Below are positions 25,106 through 32,985 of a DNA stretch of 64,000 nt, piece after piece; the stretch's first letter is position 1, and each line of letters opens with the position of its first letter. The DNA lies in NCBI GenBank assembly GCA_900466945.1, contig UBNV01000021.1, positions 1 to 64,000 on the forward strand, given 5' to 3'. Below the pieces are notes generated by a model, which searched no databases, was not told the origin of the DNA, and saw nothing but the letters and a program-made list of their open reading frames with translations. This DNA comes from Hyphomicrobiales bacterium. GTDB lineage: Bacteria > Pseudomonadota > Alphaproteobacteria > Rhizobiales > Rhizobiaceae. Both the position numbers and the translations under genes were made by a program.

Positions 25106-25896
25106 TCGAGCACTCCGCCATATATGCCGGACATGTTTTGCATGCCCGCAGCCGGCCGAAAAAACACAGCCTCCGCTACAGCGTGTTTTCGCTGCTGGTT
25201 GACCTTGATGAGATCGACCAGCTGAACGATAAACTCCGCCTGTTCGGCTACAATAAGCCGGCCCTCTATTCCGTGCACGATGCCGACCACGGCAACGGGC
25301 GAACGGGCGAGTTGCGATCCTGGGTCGAGGAGCGTCTCGCGGCCGCCGGGCTTGAAGGCCGTAGCTGGACGATCCGGATGCTCTGCTATCCGCGGATCCT
25401 CGGCTATGTCTTCAACCCGATCACGGTGTATTTCTGCTACCGGCCGGAAGGCCAGCTGGCGGGCGTGCTTTACGAGGTGTGCAACACGTTCAACGAGCGC
25501 CACACCTATGTGATCCCGGTCGAATCCGAGGCGACCGGGATCCTGCGCCATCGCTGCGCCAAGGAGATGTATGTCTCTCCCTTCATGCCGATGAACTGCG
25601 AATACAACTTTCGCATCAGCCCGCCTGGGGACGAGGTGGCCATCAATATCGGCGAGAGCGATCCGGATGGTCCGATGCTCTTCGCAACCTTCTCCGGTAA
25701 GCGTCGCCCCTTGTCGGATGGGGCCTTATTGCGCATGCTAGTGGCCTATCCCCTGATGACCATGAAGGTGATGGGGGGCATCCACTGGGAGGCGCTGAAA
25801 CTCTGGTGGAAAGGCGTTCCGATCTATCGGCACAAGCCGGCGGCAGCCAGGATTGCGTCGACGATCGTCGTGCAGAATGGGATGGGTAAGTCATGA
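25102..25896 (+). CDS. DUF1365 family protein
   Basis: A 264-aa protein of DUF1365. It carries the family landmarks YAGHVLHARSRPKKHSLRY at the start, FNPITVYFCY near residue 107, and ECxY/FRISPPG in the middle. Its biochemical function is unknown. It overlaps the oxidoreductase gene (ATGA) and itself overlaps the methyltransferase gene by four bases, so the three proteins are translated as a unit. A lipid-related role is inferred from the constant partnership with fatty-acid methyltransferases. Confidence 0.85.
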   Translation: MIEHSAIYAGHVLHARSRPKKHSLRYSVFSLLVDLDEIDQLNDKLRLFGYNKPALYSVHDADHGNGRTGELRSWVEERLAAAGLEGRSWTIRMLCYPRILGYVFNPITVYFCYRPEGQLAGVLYEVCNTFNERHTYVIPVESEATGILRHRCAKEMYVSPFMPMNCEYNFRISPPGDEVAINIGESDPDGPMLFATFSGKRRPLSDGALLRMLVAYPLMTMKVMGGIHWEALKLWWKGVPIYRHKPAAARIASTIVVQNGMGKS

Positions 25897-27110
25897 GTCA
25901 TGCCGAAGGGGAAATGCAGCCGATCGTGACCGGTCTAACCTTTTGGCAGCGCATGATGTGCCGCTGGGCAGACCGAATTGCCGTCGGACGTCTGACGCTC
26001 CAGTTCGAGGGCTATGGGGAGCACGTGGCGATCGGAGAAAAACCCGGGCCGAATGCTGTCCTGTGTGTTCGCAATGCCAGCCCAGTACTGCGTCTTCTGA
26101 CCGGTGGCACCCTCGGCTTCGCGCAGTCCTTCATGGATGGTGACCTGGATTCACCCGATATCGGCGCCGTCCTGGAGCTCGCCCTGTCCAACGAGGCCCA
26201 GCTCGGAGCGGTGCTTGCCTCCTCCTCCGTATTCAAGGCCCTGGCGCGCCTGCGGCACAAGCTGCGGCGCAATTCGAAAAAGGGTAGCCGACGAAACATC
26301 GCCTATCATTACGATCTCGGGAACGCCTTCTACGAGCTCTGGCTCGACCGGACGATGACATATTCCTCGGCACTCTACAGCGCGCCGGGTATGTCACTCG
26401 CCGATGCGCAGGAGGCGAAATACGCGCGCATTGTAGAGGAACTGCAGATCGGTCCGGAAGATCACGTCCTCGAAATAGGCTGCGGCTGGGGTGGCTTTGC
26501 CGAACATGCAATCCGCAAGACGGGGTGTCGAGTGACCGGCTTGACGCTGTCCACAGAGCAGGCGAAGTTTGCCCGCGAGCGCTTGGAAAAGGCGGGTTTC
26601 GCCGATCGGATTGACATCCGCCTGGAAGACTACCGGGACTGCAGCGGCCAGTACGACAAGATCGTTTCGATCGAGATGTTCGAAGCCGTCGGCGAAGAGA
26701 ACTGGCCCGTCTATTTCGAGGCTGTCCAGAAGCGTTTGGTTCCAGGTGGCAAGGCGCTGATCCAGACGATTACCATCGACGAGAGCCGCTTCGACTATTA
26801 TCGCCGTAGCGCCGATTTCATCCAGACCTATATCTTCCCGGGTGGCATGCTGCCCTCGATCACTGTCTTCGAGCGAGATGCCATGGCAGCTGGACTCAAG
26901 GTCGGCGATCGCTTCCGCTTCGGCCGCGACTACGACCGGACATTGCTCGCATGGGATAGTGCGTTTACCGCCAACTGGCAGAAGATCGAACCGCTCGGCT
27001 TCGATCGCCGCTTCCATCGCATGTGGCGGCTTTACCTACACTATTGCGCCGTCGGCTTCCGCTTCGGCCGCATTGATGTCGTACAGTTCAGGCTGGAAAA
27101 GCCAGCCTGA
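25893..27110 (+). CDS. Cyclopropane-fatty-acyl-phospholipid synthase family methyltransferase
   Basis: A 405-aa SAM-dependent enzyme. The family signature NIAYHYDLGNAFYELWLDRTM is near residue 134, the SAM-binding glycine motif VLEIGCGWGGFAEHA near 193, and the EMFEAVGEENWPVYF segment near 263. It acts on unsaturated acyl chains of membrane phospholipids. It could be a true Cfa or a variant methylating enzyme as in the furan-fatty-acid pathway of Rhodobacter; the sequence alone does not decide. It is the last gene of the divergent RpoE-controlled operon. Confidence 0.88.
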   Translation: MSHAEGEMQPIVTGLTFWQRMMCRWADRIAVGRLTLQFEGYGEHVAIGEKPGPNAVLCVRNASPVLRLLTGGTLGFAQSFMDGDLDSPDIGAVLELALSNEAQLGAVLASSSVFKALARLRHKLRRNSKKGSRRNIAYHYDLGNAFYELWLDRTMTYSSALYSAPGMSLADAQEAKYARIVEELQIGPEDHVLEIGCGWGGFAEHAIRKTGCRVTGLTLSTEQAKFARERLEKAGFADRIDIRLEDYRDCSGQYDKIVSIEMFEAVGEENWPVYFEAVQKRLVPGGKALIQTITIDESRFDYYRRSADFIQTYIFPGGMLPSITVFERDAMAAGLKVGDRFRFGRDYDRTLLAWDSAFTANWQKIEPLGFDRRFHRMWRLYLHYCAVGFRFGRIDVVQFRLEKPA

Positions 27111-27143
27111 ACCTCTTCTTTGCTTTTCGAACCGAAGCTGTGG

Positions 27144-27896
27144 TCACTGCTTCGGCCGCAGCATCCGGCGCGTGAGCGCAAAGCGCAGCGAATGCGGCAG
27201 CGCATGCAGAAGCCGGATGGCAAGCGCCATCTTCCACGGGAAAATGATCTCGAATTTCCCCTTCGCCAGGCCTTTGGCGATGGTATTGGCCGCTTCTTCC
27301 GACGAAACAAGAAACGGCATCGGAAAATCGTTCTTCTCCGTCAAGGGTGTGTCGACGAAACCCGGATTGACGATAGTGATTTTTACCCCGTGCCGTTCGA
27401 GTTCGGGATAGAGCGCCTCGCACATGACATTCAGTGCGGCCTTGGTCGCGCCATAGGTGGCCGCACCCGGTAGCCCGACATAGCCGGAAACCGAAGCAAC
27501 GACCGCAATGTGGCCCCGGCGGCGCGCGATCATCGCCGGCATCACGGTTTCGAGACAGGACGCAGTGCCGAGCACGTTGAGATCGAACATCTGCCGCGTC
27601 CGGCTCAGTTCGAAATCCTCGGCATAGTCACGCGTGTAAGACCCTGCAGCAAAGACTGCGAGGTCGATCGCGCCCATCTCGTTTTCAATTGCCGCAAAGA
27701 CCCGCTTAACAGCGTCCGGATCCGTCACGTCGAGCGGATAAACGCCGACCAATCCCGGATGGCTCGTCGCGAACTCGGCCAAAGCATCGGCGCTGCGCGC
27801 GCTGACGGCGACGCGGTATCCGTCCCGCAGAAGCCGCTCGGCAAGTGCTCGGCCGATGCCGGAGCTGGAACCCGTAATCCAGGCGATTTTGGTCAT
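27144..27896 (-). CDS. Short-chain dehydrogenase/reductase
   Basis: A 250-aa classical SDR. The NAD(P)-binding TGSSSGIG is at residues 8-15, NVLGT and a Ser in VVASVSGYVG lie mid-protein, and the catalytic YGATK follows. The substrate is unknown; location beside the methyltransferase suggests lipid or aldehyde reduction, and an SDR is part of the equivalent Rhodobacter cluster. ATG 27896 has AGAGGA five bases before it, and both lie inside a long inverted repeat: the SD is in the loop and the ATG in the stem. The frame is open to 28049 but no better start is seen. Confidence 0.85.
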   Translation of the reverse strand: MTKIAWITGSSSGIGRALAERLLRDGYRVAVSARSADALAEFATSHPGLVGVYPLDVTDPDAVKRVFAAIENEMGAIDLAVFAAGSYTRDYAEDFELSRTRQMFDLNVLGTASCLETVMPAMIARRRGHIAVVASVSGYVGLPGAATYGATKAALNVMCEALYPELERHGVKITIVNPGFVDTPLTEKNDFPMPFLVSSEEAANTIAKGLAKGKFEIIFPWKMALAIRLLHALPHSLRFALTRRMLRPKQ

Positions 27897-27925
27897 GACA
27901 TCCTCTTTTTTTCTGTCATGACCAA
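27889..27925 (-). promoter_or_regulatory. 12-bp inverted repeat trapping the SDR start codon, with a mini-ORF
   Basis: TTGGTCATGACA (27889-27900) and TGTCATGACCAA (27914-27925) are perfect complements around a 13-base loop. In the minus-strand mRNA the loop holds the Shine-Dalgarno (AAAGAGGA), while the SDR ATG lies in the stem. The 5' arm also contains an ATG (27919) opening an 8-codon ORF whose TGA overlaps the SDR start as ATGA. This could be translational control or a DNA operator. Confidence 0.6.
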
Positions 27926-27948
27926 TACGCCGGGGCCCCCACTCTGGT

Positions 27949-29373
27949 TCAGACTTTCCAGCCTTCGAGCAGTGACAGTCCCAGGCTGAGCAGCGAGGCG
28001 GCGCTTTCCTTGTCCGCTGCTTCCACATAGCAGCGCATTTCCGGCGCATTGCCTGAAGGCCTGAAATGGACGACCCGACCGTCAGCCAGCGTCACTCGCA
28101 GCCCATCGATGTCGCTGACCGCCTGGACGGCACCAAGAGGGGCCAGAAAAGCGCTCAGTTGATCCGGTGAGCTTCGGAGATGCGCCATAAGGCTGGCACT
28201 GCGTTCACCGGCATAGTTTTCCTGCCGGTCGCTGAGCGCAACCGGCAGGCTGAAGTCTTCGACCAGCGCCGAAAGCGAGAGGTCCCGTTTCGCCGCCGTG
28301 CCGAGGACGGCAAGTGCGGGCAGGAAGCTGTCGCGTGTCGGCAGCGCCTTGATCAACTTGCCTCCAATGCTGAAATCCGATCCCAGCATCAAGCCGCCAT
28401 TGGCCTCGAAACCTACCACACCGATTCGTCCGGCCGAAAGGCACTCCTCCATGGCGGCGATGACGTAAGGAGAGCCGACCCTGGTCCGCAGAACATCGAA
28501 TCCTCCGTCTCTTTCGAGGCCCGAATTGGATGTGACCGGTGTCGCCACAGCAGATGCCGCGAGAAATCGGGCAGTGATCAGGCCGAGCAGGTCGCCGCGC
28601 AATGGCACGCCGTGTTCGTCCGCCACGAGGGGGCGGTCCCCGTCTCCATCGGTGGACAGAACGGCATCGAGTGCCAACTCGTCCGTCCAGCGGGCGAGTT
28701 GGTTGATGGTGTCTGGCGACACGGCTTCAGTATCCACCGGAATGAACTGCTCTGAACGCCCGAGCGGAAAGACAGTGGCACCGCAATGTTCAAAGACGGT
28801 GACGAGCATGTCCCGCGCGACTGAGCTGTGCTGGTAGATGCCGATGCGTTTGCCCTTGAGCCCATCCGGCGGAAGGACGTCGAGATTGCGGTCGATGAAG
28901 AGCTTCGTCGCCTCGGCTTCCCGGTCTTGCCCTGCGCCTGCCTCCACGCGATTTGCCTCTGGATCGGCTGCCAACTCGGCGGCGAGACGTGTGATCGCCT
29001 CTTCATCCGCTTTGTTTACTTCGCCGTCTGGCCGGTAGAATTTGATCCCGTTGCGATCAGCCGGGATATGCGACCCGGTCACCATGATACCGGCAGCGCC
29101 GATCGAGGAGCCGTAAAGGGCAAGTGCCGGTGTGGGGATCGTGCCGCAGTCGATGGGCTCCAGCCCAACGCGCTTCAGGGCGGCCATGATGGTGGAGGCA
29201 ATCTCGGGGCTCGACGGGCGAAAGTCGCGGCCGATCACCACGGGCGACCCCGGCTGGAGGTTGCCGCTGTCCAGCATGTGCCGGGCAAACGCCGTGGCAT
29301 AGAGCGCTGAAACGGAGCCCACCAGATCCGCCGATAATCCTCTCAGACCGCTCGTCCCGAACTTTACCGACAT
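27949..29373 (-). CDS. Phosphomannomutase/phosphoglucomutase family phosphohexomutase
   Basis: A 474-aa alpha-D-phosphohexomutase that shifts phosphate between C6 and C1 of a hexose, feeding nucleotide-sugar and polysaccharide synthesis. The catalytic serine lies in VTGSHIPADRNG (residues about 98-109), the Mg-binding loop is STDGDGDRPL (about 230), the sugar-binding loop is GFEANGG (about 323), and the phosphate-binding FRPSGNAPEMR lies near the C-terminus. The active-site TGSHIP form is the NoeK-like variant of TASHNP. ATG 29373 follows GAGGAGAAGG. Substrate preference (mannose, glucose or glucosamine phosphate) is not resolved. Confidence 0.85.
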   Translation of the reverse strand: MSVKFGTSGLRGLSADLVGSVSALYATAFARHMLDSGNLQPGSPVVIGRDFRPSSPEIASTIMAALKRVGLEPIDCGTIPTPALALYGSSIGAAGIMVTGSHIPADRNGIKFYRPDGEVNKADEEAITRLAAELAADPEANRVEAGAGQDREAEATKLFIDRNLDVLPPDGLKGKRIGIYQHSSVARDMLVTVFEHCGATVFPLGRSEQFIPVDTEAVSPDTINQLARWTDELALDAVLSTDGDGDRPLVADEHGVPLRGDLLGLITARFLAASAVATPVTSNSGLERDGGFDVLRTRVGSPYVIAAMEECLSAGRIGVVGFEANGGLMLGSDFSIGGKLIKALPTRDSFLPALAVLGTAAKRDLSLSALVEDFSLPVALSDRQENYAGERSASLMAHLRSSPDQLSAFLAPLGAVQAVSDIDGLRVTLADGRVVHFRPSGNAPEMRCYVEAADKESAASLLSLGLSLLEGWKV

Positions 29374-29491
29374 GCACCTTCTCCTCGGCCTCTTGCACAC
29401 AGAAGGCCTATATGGGCCGAGCGCGCTACGGCATCAAGCAGAAGCCGGTTGTCTGGTTTTTATCGATCTGGGAAATGCCACGAGGCAGAAA

Positions 29492-29614
29492 TGAAAAGAG
29501 CCTGGCGCGGGAGGAGGATGCGCCAGGCTCTTAAACTTGATCGGCAATTGGGAGGAGGAGGAGTATTGCCGATCCTACCGAGCGGCACTGGGAGGAGGAG
29601 TGCGCCGCTTCGAT
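29492..29614 (-). ncRNA. Small RNA with three hairpins, each exposing an anti-Shine-Dalgarno loop (alpha-r14/NfeR1-like)
   Basis: On the minus strand, a sigma-70 promoter is followed by three consecutive stem-loops: 29609-29581 (6-8 bp), 29574-29539 (10-bp perfect stem, 16-nt loop) and 29532-29496 (13-bp perfect stem ending in UUUU, serving as terminator). Every loop contains CUCCUCC, complementary to the GGAGG ribosome-binding sequence. This architecture is that of the rhizobial alpha-r14 family (NfeR1 in S. meliloti) and recalls the CCUCCUCCC hairpin RNAs of Rhodobacter. The length of about 120 nt fits. Ends are predicted from promoter and terminator. Confidence 0.85.
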
Positions 29615-29620
29615 GCTTTT

Positions 29621-29649
29621 GTTATACTCAGGTTGCTTTGGTCCGCCAA
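29621..29649 (-). promoter_or_regulatory. Sigma-70-type promoter of the three-hairpin small RNA
   Basis: Minus strand TTGGCG (29649-29644), 17-nt spacer, TATAAC (29626-29621). Predicted start near 29614, just before the first hairpin. Confidence 0.65.
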
Positions 29650-29952
29650 TGATTGTTGTTGCAACGCAGCAGTGCGTTTTTCGCATGGCTCATCGCATCG
29701 ACTGATCTGCCTACCGGCGCATTCTGGCTGCGATTGCTTTCGTCTCTTTCTCTTCAGGGTGCAAAAAGGAAAACGAAGGTTCGTTTGCACAGAATTTCAT
29801 CATCCCCCACCCCCGCCCATGCTTGTCGCATGCGCTGATCACAGAGCTGTGACCATAAGGCCAGTACCTACGGGACCGTCTGGGCGGGATGGTGCGGTCA
29901 GAGGCTTTCGGATATAGCGGGCAGAACCGACATCTGACGTCCGGAGGCACGT
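29650..29952. other. Intergenic region without a supported gene
   Basis: This lies between the small-RNA promoter and the RNase D gene and presumably contains the promoter of the latter. Open frames here have no ribosome-binding sites and poor codon structure. No further RNA structure was recognised. Confidence 0.4.
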
Positions 29953-30576
29953 ATGACGACGATTCGCTATCATGTAGGAGACATTTCCGACGTACATGCG
30001 GCCCGGTACACCGATGCGATCGCGATCGATACGGAAACCCTGGGCCTTGTGCCGCGTCGGGACCGTCTCTGCGTCGTGCAATTGTCCTCCGGTGACGGCA
30101 CGGCAGACGTGATCAAAATCGCCGCTGGCCAGACGGCCGCGCCGAACCTGGTCGCCATGTTGGCGGATCCAGCGCGCCAAAAGATCTTCCACTACGGTCG
30201 CTTCGACATCGCAGTGCTGTTTCAGACCTTTGGCGTCACCACGACGAATGTATTCTGCACGAAAATCGCTTCACGACTGACCCGCACCTATACGGATCGT
30301 CACGGGCTCAAGGACAATCTGAAGGAATTGTTGGAGGTCGATATTTCGAAGGCGCAGCAGTCATCGGATTGGGCTGCGGAGACTCTCAGCCAAGCCCAAC
30401 TCGAATATGCCGCTTCGGATGTGCTGCACCTGCATGCCCTGCGCGATAAGCTCACCCAGCGACTTATTCGCGATGGGCGCGTGGAGCACGCAACGGCTTG
30501 CTTCGCCTTCCTGCCGACCCGCGCCAAACTCGATCTGCTGGGCTGGGAAGAGACCGACATCTTCGCTCACAGCTGA
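29953..30576 (+). CDS. rnd: Ribonuclease D-like 3'-5' exonuclease (short form)
   Basis: A 207-aa DEDD exonuclease. The first catalytic motif is AIDTETLGL (D26, E28), the second FHYGRFDIAVL near residue 79, and the third YAASDVLHLHAL near 157. It lacks the HRDC domains of E. coli RNase D, so it is the short form common in Rhizobiales. CGGAGGCACGT precedes the ATG. A role in tRNA or small-RNA 3' trimming is expected. It stands alone, with the three-hairpin small RNA upstream on the opposite strand. Confidence 0.85.
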   Translation: MTTIRYHVGDISDVHAARYTDAIAIDTETLGLVPRRDRLCVVQLSSGDGTADVIKIAAGQTAAPNLVAMLADPARQKIFHYGRFDIAVLFQTFGVTTTNVFCTKIASRLTRTYTDRHGLKDNLKELLEVDISKAQQSSDWAAETLSQAQLEYAASDVLHLHALRDKLTQRLIRDGRVEHATACFAFLPTRAKLDLLGWEETDIFAHS

Positions 30577-30607
30577 GGTCTGTGGCGGGGGTGTTGCGAT
30601 CCAGAAG

Positions 30608-30937
30608 CTACCGTCTTCGGCTGATCCCGATCCGGGCCATCACATCGCTCGGGATCGCGTAGCGGCGCACCATATCACCCTGGTTGCGCAAGCCGCACAA
30701 CTCGCGCTGAACGGTGAGGGCGAAGACCGCATCGGCGGCAGCATCACGCAATGCATCCAGATCGGCAAGTGCGCGGCTTTTCGCGCGGGCCTCGGCAAGT
30801 GCAGCCAGCGCCGCCTCTGCCTTGCGTCCGGCTCGGCCGAGTGCATCCGCTTTTTCCCCGGCAAGCTCCAGATCAAGGGGTGTAATCAGGCCGTTTTGCG
30901 AGGAGGAGAGCAGGGATGCGGGAGGTTTAAAGCTCAC
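30608..30937 (-). CDS. DUF6665 family hypothetical protein
   Basis: A 109-aa alanine/arginine-rich, helical protein beginning MSFKPPASLLSSSQNGL. The heptad-like central part (residues 28-62) could form a coiled coil. I recognise it as a small rhizobial family (DUF6665) of unknown function. The start is GTG at 30937 with AAGG nine bases upstream. It converges with rnd and is divergent from the next small gene. Confidence 0.6.
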   Translation of the reverse strand: MSFKPPASLLSSSQNGLITPLDLELAGEKADALGRAGRKAEAALAALAEARAKSRALADLDALRDAAADAVFALTVQRELCGLRNQGDMVRRYAIPSDVMARIGISRRR

Positions 30938-31091
30938 GACTAGACCTTCTTGTGGATGAGAACTGGGGGAAATCCGAGTACCTGCGCCAAGGTTTCGTTA
31001 ACCGAGACTTCGCATGATCCTCCCGTACAAATCGGTAACGGTACGGGCATTTCAAGTTGCGCGTCCCCATAAAGGCGTTGATCAGGCGACC

Positions 31092-31343
31092 ATGACGGAA
31101 GCATCCAGTATCCTCCTCGACTCGGTATCGCGTAACCTATCCAGCTATGAAGCAGACCTGATCGAAGCGCCCGCCGACCTCGGAGAAACGGAAGACAGTG
31201 GTCCGCGTTATGCGCCGGCGAATTGGCTTGACGCCTTTATCGTGGACGAGCGCAGCCGCTCCGACGAAGCCTTCGGAGAACGGGTCCCGGTCCCTTCCGA
31301 CGAGGCGGGACTTTATCCCCGTTTCATGCGTCTCGTCGACTAA
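31092..31343 (+). CDS. Hypothetical acidic protein, 83 aa
   Basis: This is a small acidic protein (many D/E, WLDAFIVDERSRSDEAFGERV) with codon use like neighbouring genes. The frame is open from an ATG at 31014 (109 aa), but the first 26 codons look non-coding, so ATG 31092 with a weak AGGCGA site is preferred. It ends one base before the stop of the convergent phosphoribosyltransferase gene. No family was recognised and no membrane or catalytic motif is visible. Confidence 0.5.
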   Translation: MTEASSILLDSVSRNLSSYEADLIEAPADLGETEDSGPRYAPANWLDAFIVDERSRSDEAFGERVPVPSDEAGLYPRFMRLVD

Positions 31344-31344
31344 G

Positions 31345-32742
31345 TTACCGGGGCAGACTCGCAGCCGTTGCGCGCGCGCGGATCTCGGCCAGGCTCCAAT
31401 CCACCAGCAACGCACCGTCTTGCCAAACCGGCACGAGGAGATTGGACCGCGCGCCGAGATCTTCGAGCGGTATTGGCATGATGTCGTGGCCATCGGCGAT
31501 CGCGGCCACCCGACCGGCCATGGCAATCCGTTCCTGCGGATTAGAGGGACGACGAACCACGGCGCGCCATTGTTCACTTCCGTCCTGAACGGCGCTCGTG
31601 CGCATGGTGAAGGACATCGTGTCCCGGTTGATCTTGTGCAGCAGGCCTGATCCCATGCCGAAAGAAATGTTTTCCGCGGAAAAGCCCATCCCTTCGAGCC
31701 TGCCGAGAATCATCTGAATGTCTTGTAGCGAGACGCCGTCCGACTGAAGCACGCGCACATTGCCGTCCAGGACCTTGAAGCCCTTGCCATTGAGCCGCGT
31801 ACCATAAGCGTAAGCCAGCTGCGCGACGACCTGGACCGGCGTTTCGATCGGATCGCCGCTGTCGGGGCGAACCACGAGAATGCCACCGGCGGCGCGCACC
31901 TTCGTCTGCAGCTTCTTGCCCCAGATCTCCGACACGGCATTGTGCAAGTCGAAGCTGTCGGACACGACCGAATAGGCGCCGAAGCGTGCAAAATTGTCGA
32001 TCAGGTTGGAATAGGCCTCGGTCTCCTGCGTCTGGCCCCAGGCGATGATCGTGCCCTGCTCGGCGGCCGGGATCGACTGGGCCGCCATGGGCGCCTGGTA
32101 AAAACGGCGCGCCTGCAGTATGGCCGGCAGCGAATCCGAACTGTTGAAATGCACGAGATGCGCGGCACCGCCGATTGCAGCTTGTTCCACGCTCGATGTG
32201 CTGCGGCAGCCATAGTCGCTGATTCGGCTCGGCTGCAAGCCCATGGGGTCGTCTGTCGTCCTGTCGAGGAACGGCTGGATCGCCATGCGTAGGCGCCAGG
32301 CGGTAGTCGCGACCGTCGAGGGATACCAGATCGCCCGAAGCAGCGCTGTCTCCATATAGGAGGTCAGCCAAGGCACGAGCGGATCGGTGTTCACCACCTG
32401 CATGACAGGCACGCCGCGGCGGATGGCAGAGCCTTCCGCCAGCGCTTCGATCCGGAGGGGCAATAGGCCGCCATGGGCGTTGAGAATATGCTCCCAGCCG
32501 CTGCGGTCGAAAGGCTGGCCATGGGACTTTGAAACTTCCTGAGCCTCTTCGATATCCGCTCGACTGATCGGCCTGGACAGATACTCCTTGAGGAACATCT
32601 GCAGCCCGAAGAACATCACTTCTGGACGAAACGAGTTGCCACGCGTGGTCACGAAAGCACTGACGGCCCGGGTATCCTTCGGATACTGCAGAAAGATGCC
32701 GAGCTTGTAGCTGTCGGTGTTCAGAAGAAGATTGCGTGTCAT
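31345..32742 (-). CDS. Nicotinamide/nicotinate phosphoribosyltransferase (NAMPT/NadV type)
   Basis: A 465-aa enzyme that adds ribose-5-phosphate from PRPP to nicotinamide (or nicotinate) in NAD salvage. The start NLLLNTDSYKLGIFLQYP is the NAMPT hallmark. The active-site segments FNSSDSLPAILQARRFY, VVSDSFDLHNAVSEIWG and VVRPDSGDP (PRPP binding) follow in order, and GGILVVRPDSGDPIETP matches NadV rather than PncB. The length is normal for the family. The gene stands alone with no other NAD gene beside it. Nicotinamide as substrate is inferred from the NAMPT-like sequence. Confidence 0.85.
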   Translation of the reverse strand: MTRNLLLNTDSYKLGIFLQYPKDTRAVSAFVTTRGNSFRPEVMFFGLQMFLKEYLSRPISRADIEEAQEVSKSHGQPFDRSGWEHILNAHGGLLPLRIEALAEGSAIRRGVPVMQVVNTDPLVPWLTSYMETALLRAIWYPSTVATTAWRLRMAIQPFLDRTTDDPMGLQPSRISDYGCRSTSSVEQAAIGGAAHLVHFNSSDSLPAILQARRFYQAPMAAQSIPAAEQGTIIAWGQTQETEAYSNLIDNFARFGAYSVVSDSFDLHNAVSEIWGKKLQTKVRAAGGILVVRPDSGDPIETPVQVVAQLAYAYGTRLNGKGFKVLDGNVRVLQSDGVSLQDIQMILGRLEGMGFSAENISFGMGSGLLHKINRDTMSFTMRTSAVQDGSEQWRAVVRRPSNPQERIAMAGRVAAIADGHDIMPIPLEDLGARSNLLVPVWQDGALLVDWSLAEIRARATAASLPR

Positions 32743-32985
32743 GCCGGCACTTGTCCTTGGTCAATGGGGCGACGGTCCGCCGCCGCGTGCATGATGACGG
32801 CCAATCAATGCGCGAAGCTGGTGCCTTGTAGCGCAATGCCCGTCGTTAGGGTTTGATTAACCATAACGCGCCAAGATTGCCGGATCGGCAAAGGTGTCGC
32901 TGATGGGCAGCAGCGGCCTCGTGGTCCGTGAAAAGTCCCCGATCGACGCCGCGGCCCAGAGGCACCAGAACCGGAGAGGTTGCCC

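Noticed and set aside
29496..29609. GGGAGGAGGAG repeats considered as a CRISPR-like or tandem repeat array
   Set aside because: There are only three copies, each in the loop of a different stem; the structure explains them as RNA loops.
29537..29917. 126-aa ORF overlapping the three-hairpin RNA
   Set aside because: Generated by the GGAGGAGGAG loops read on the plus strand; composition is not protein-like.
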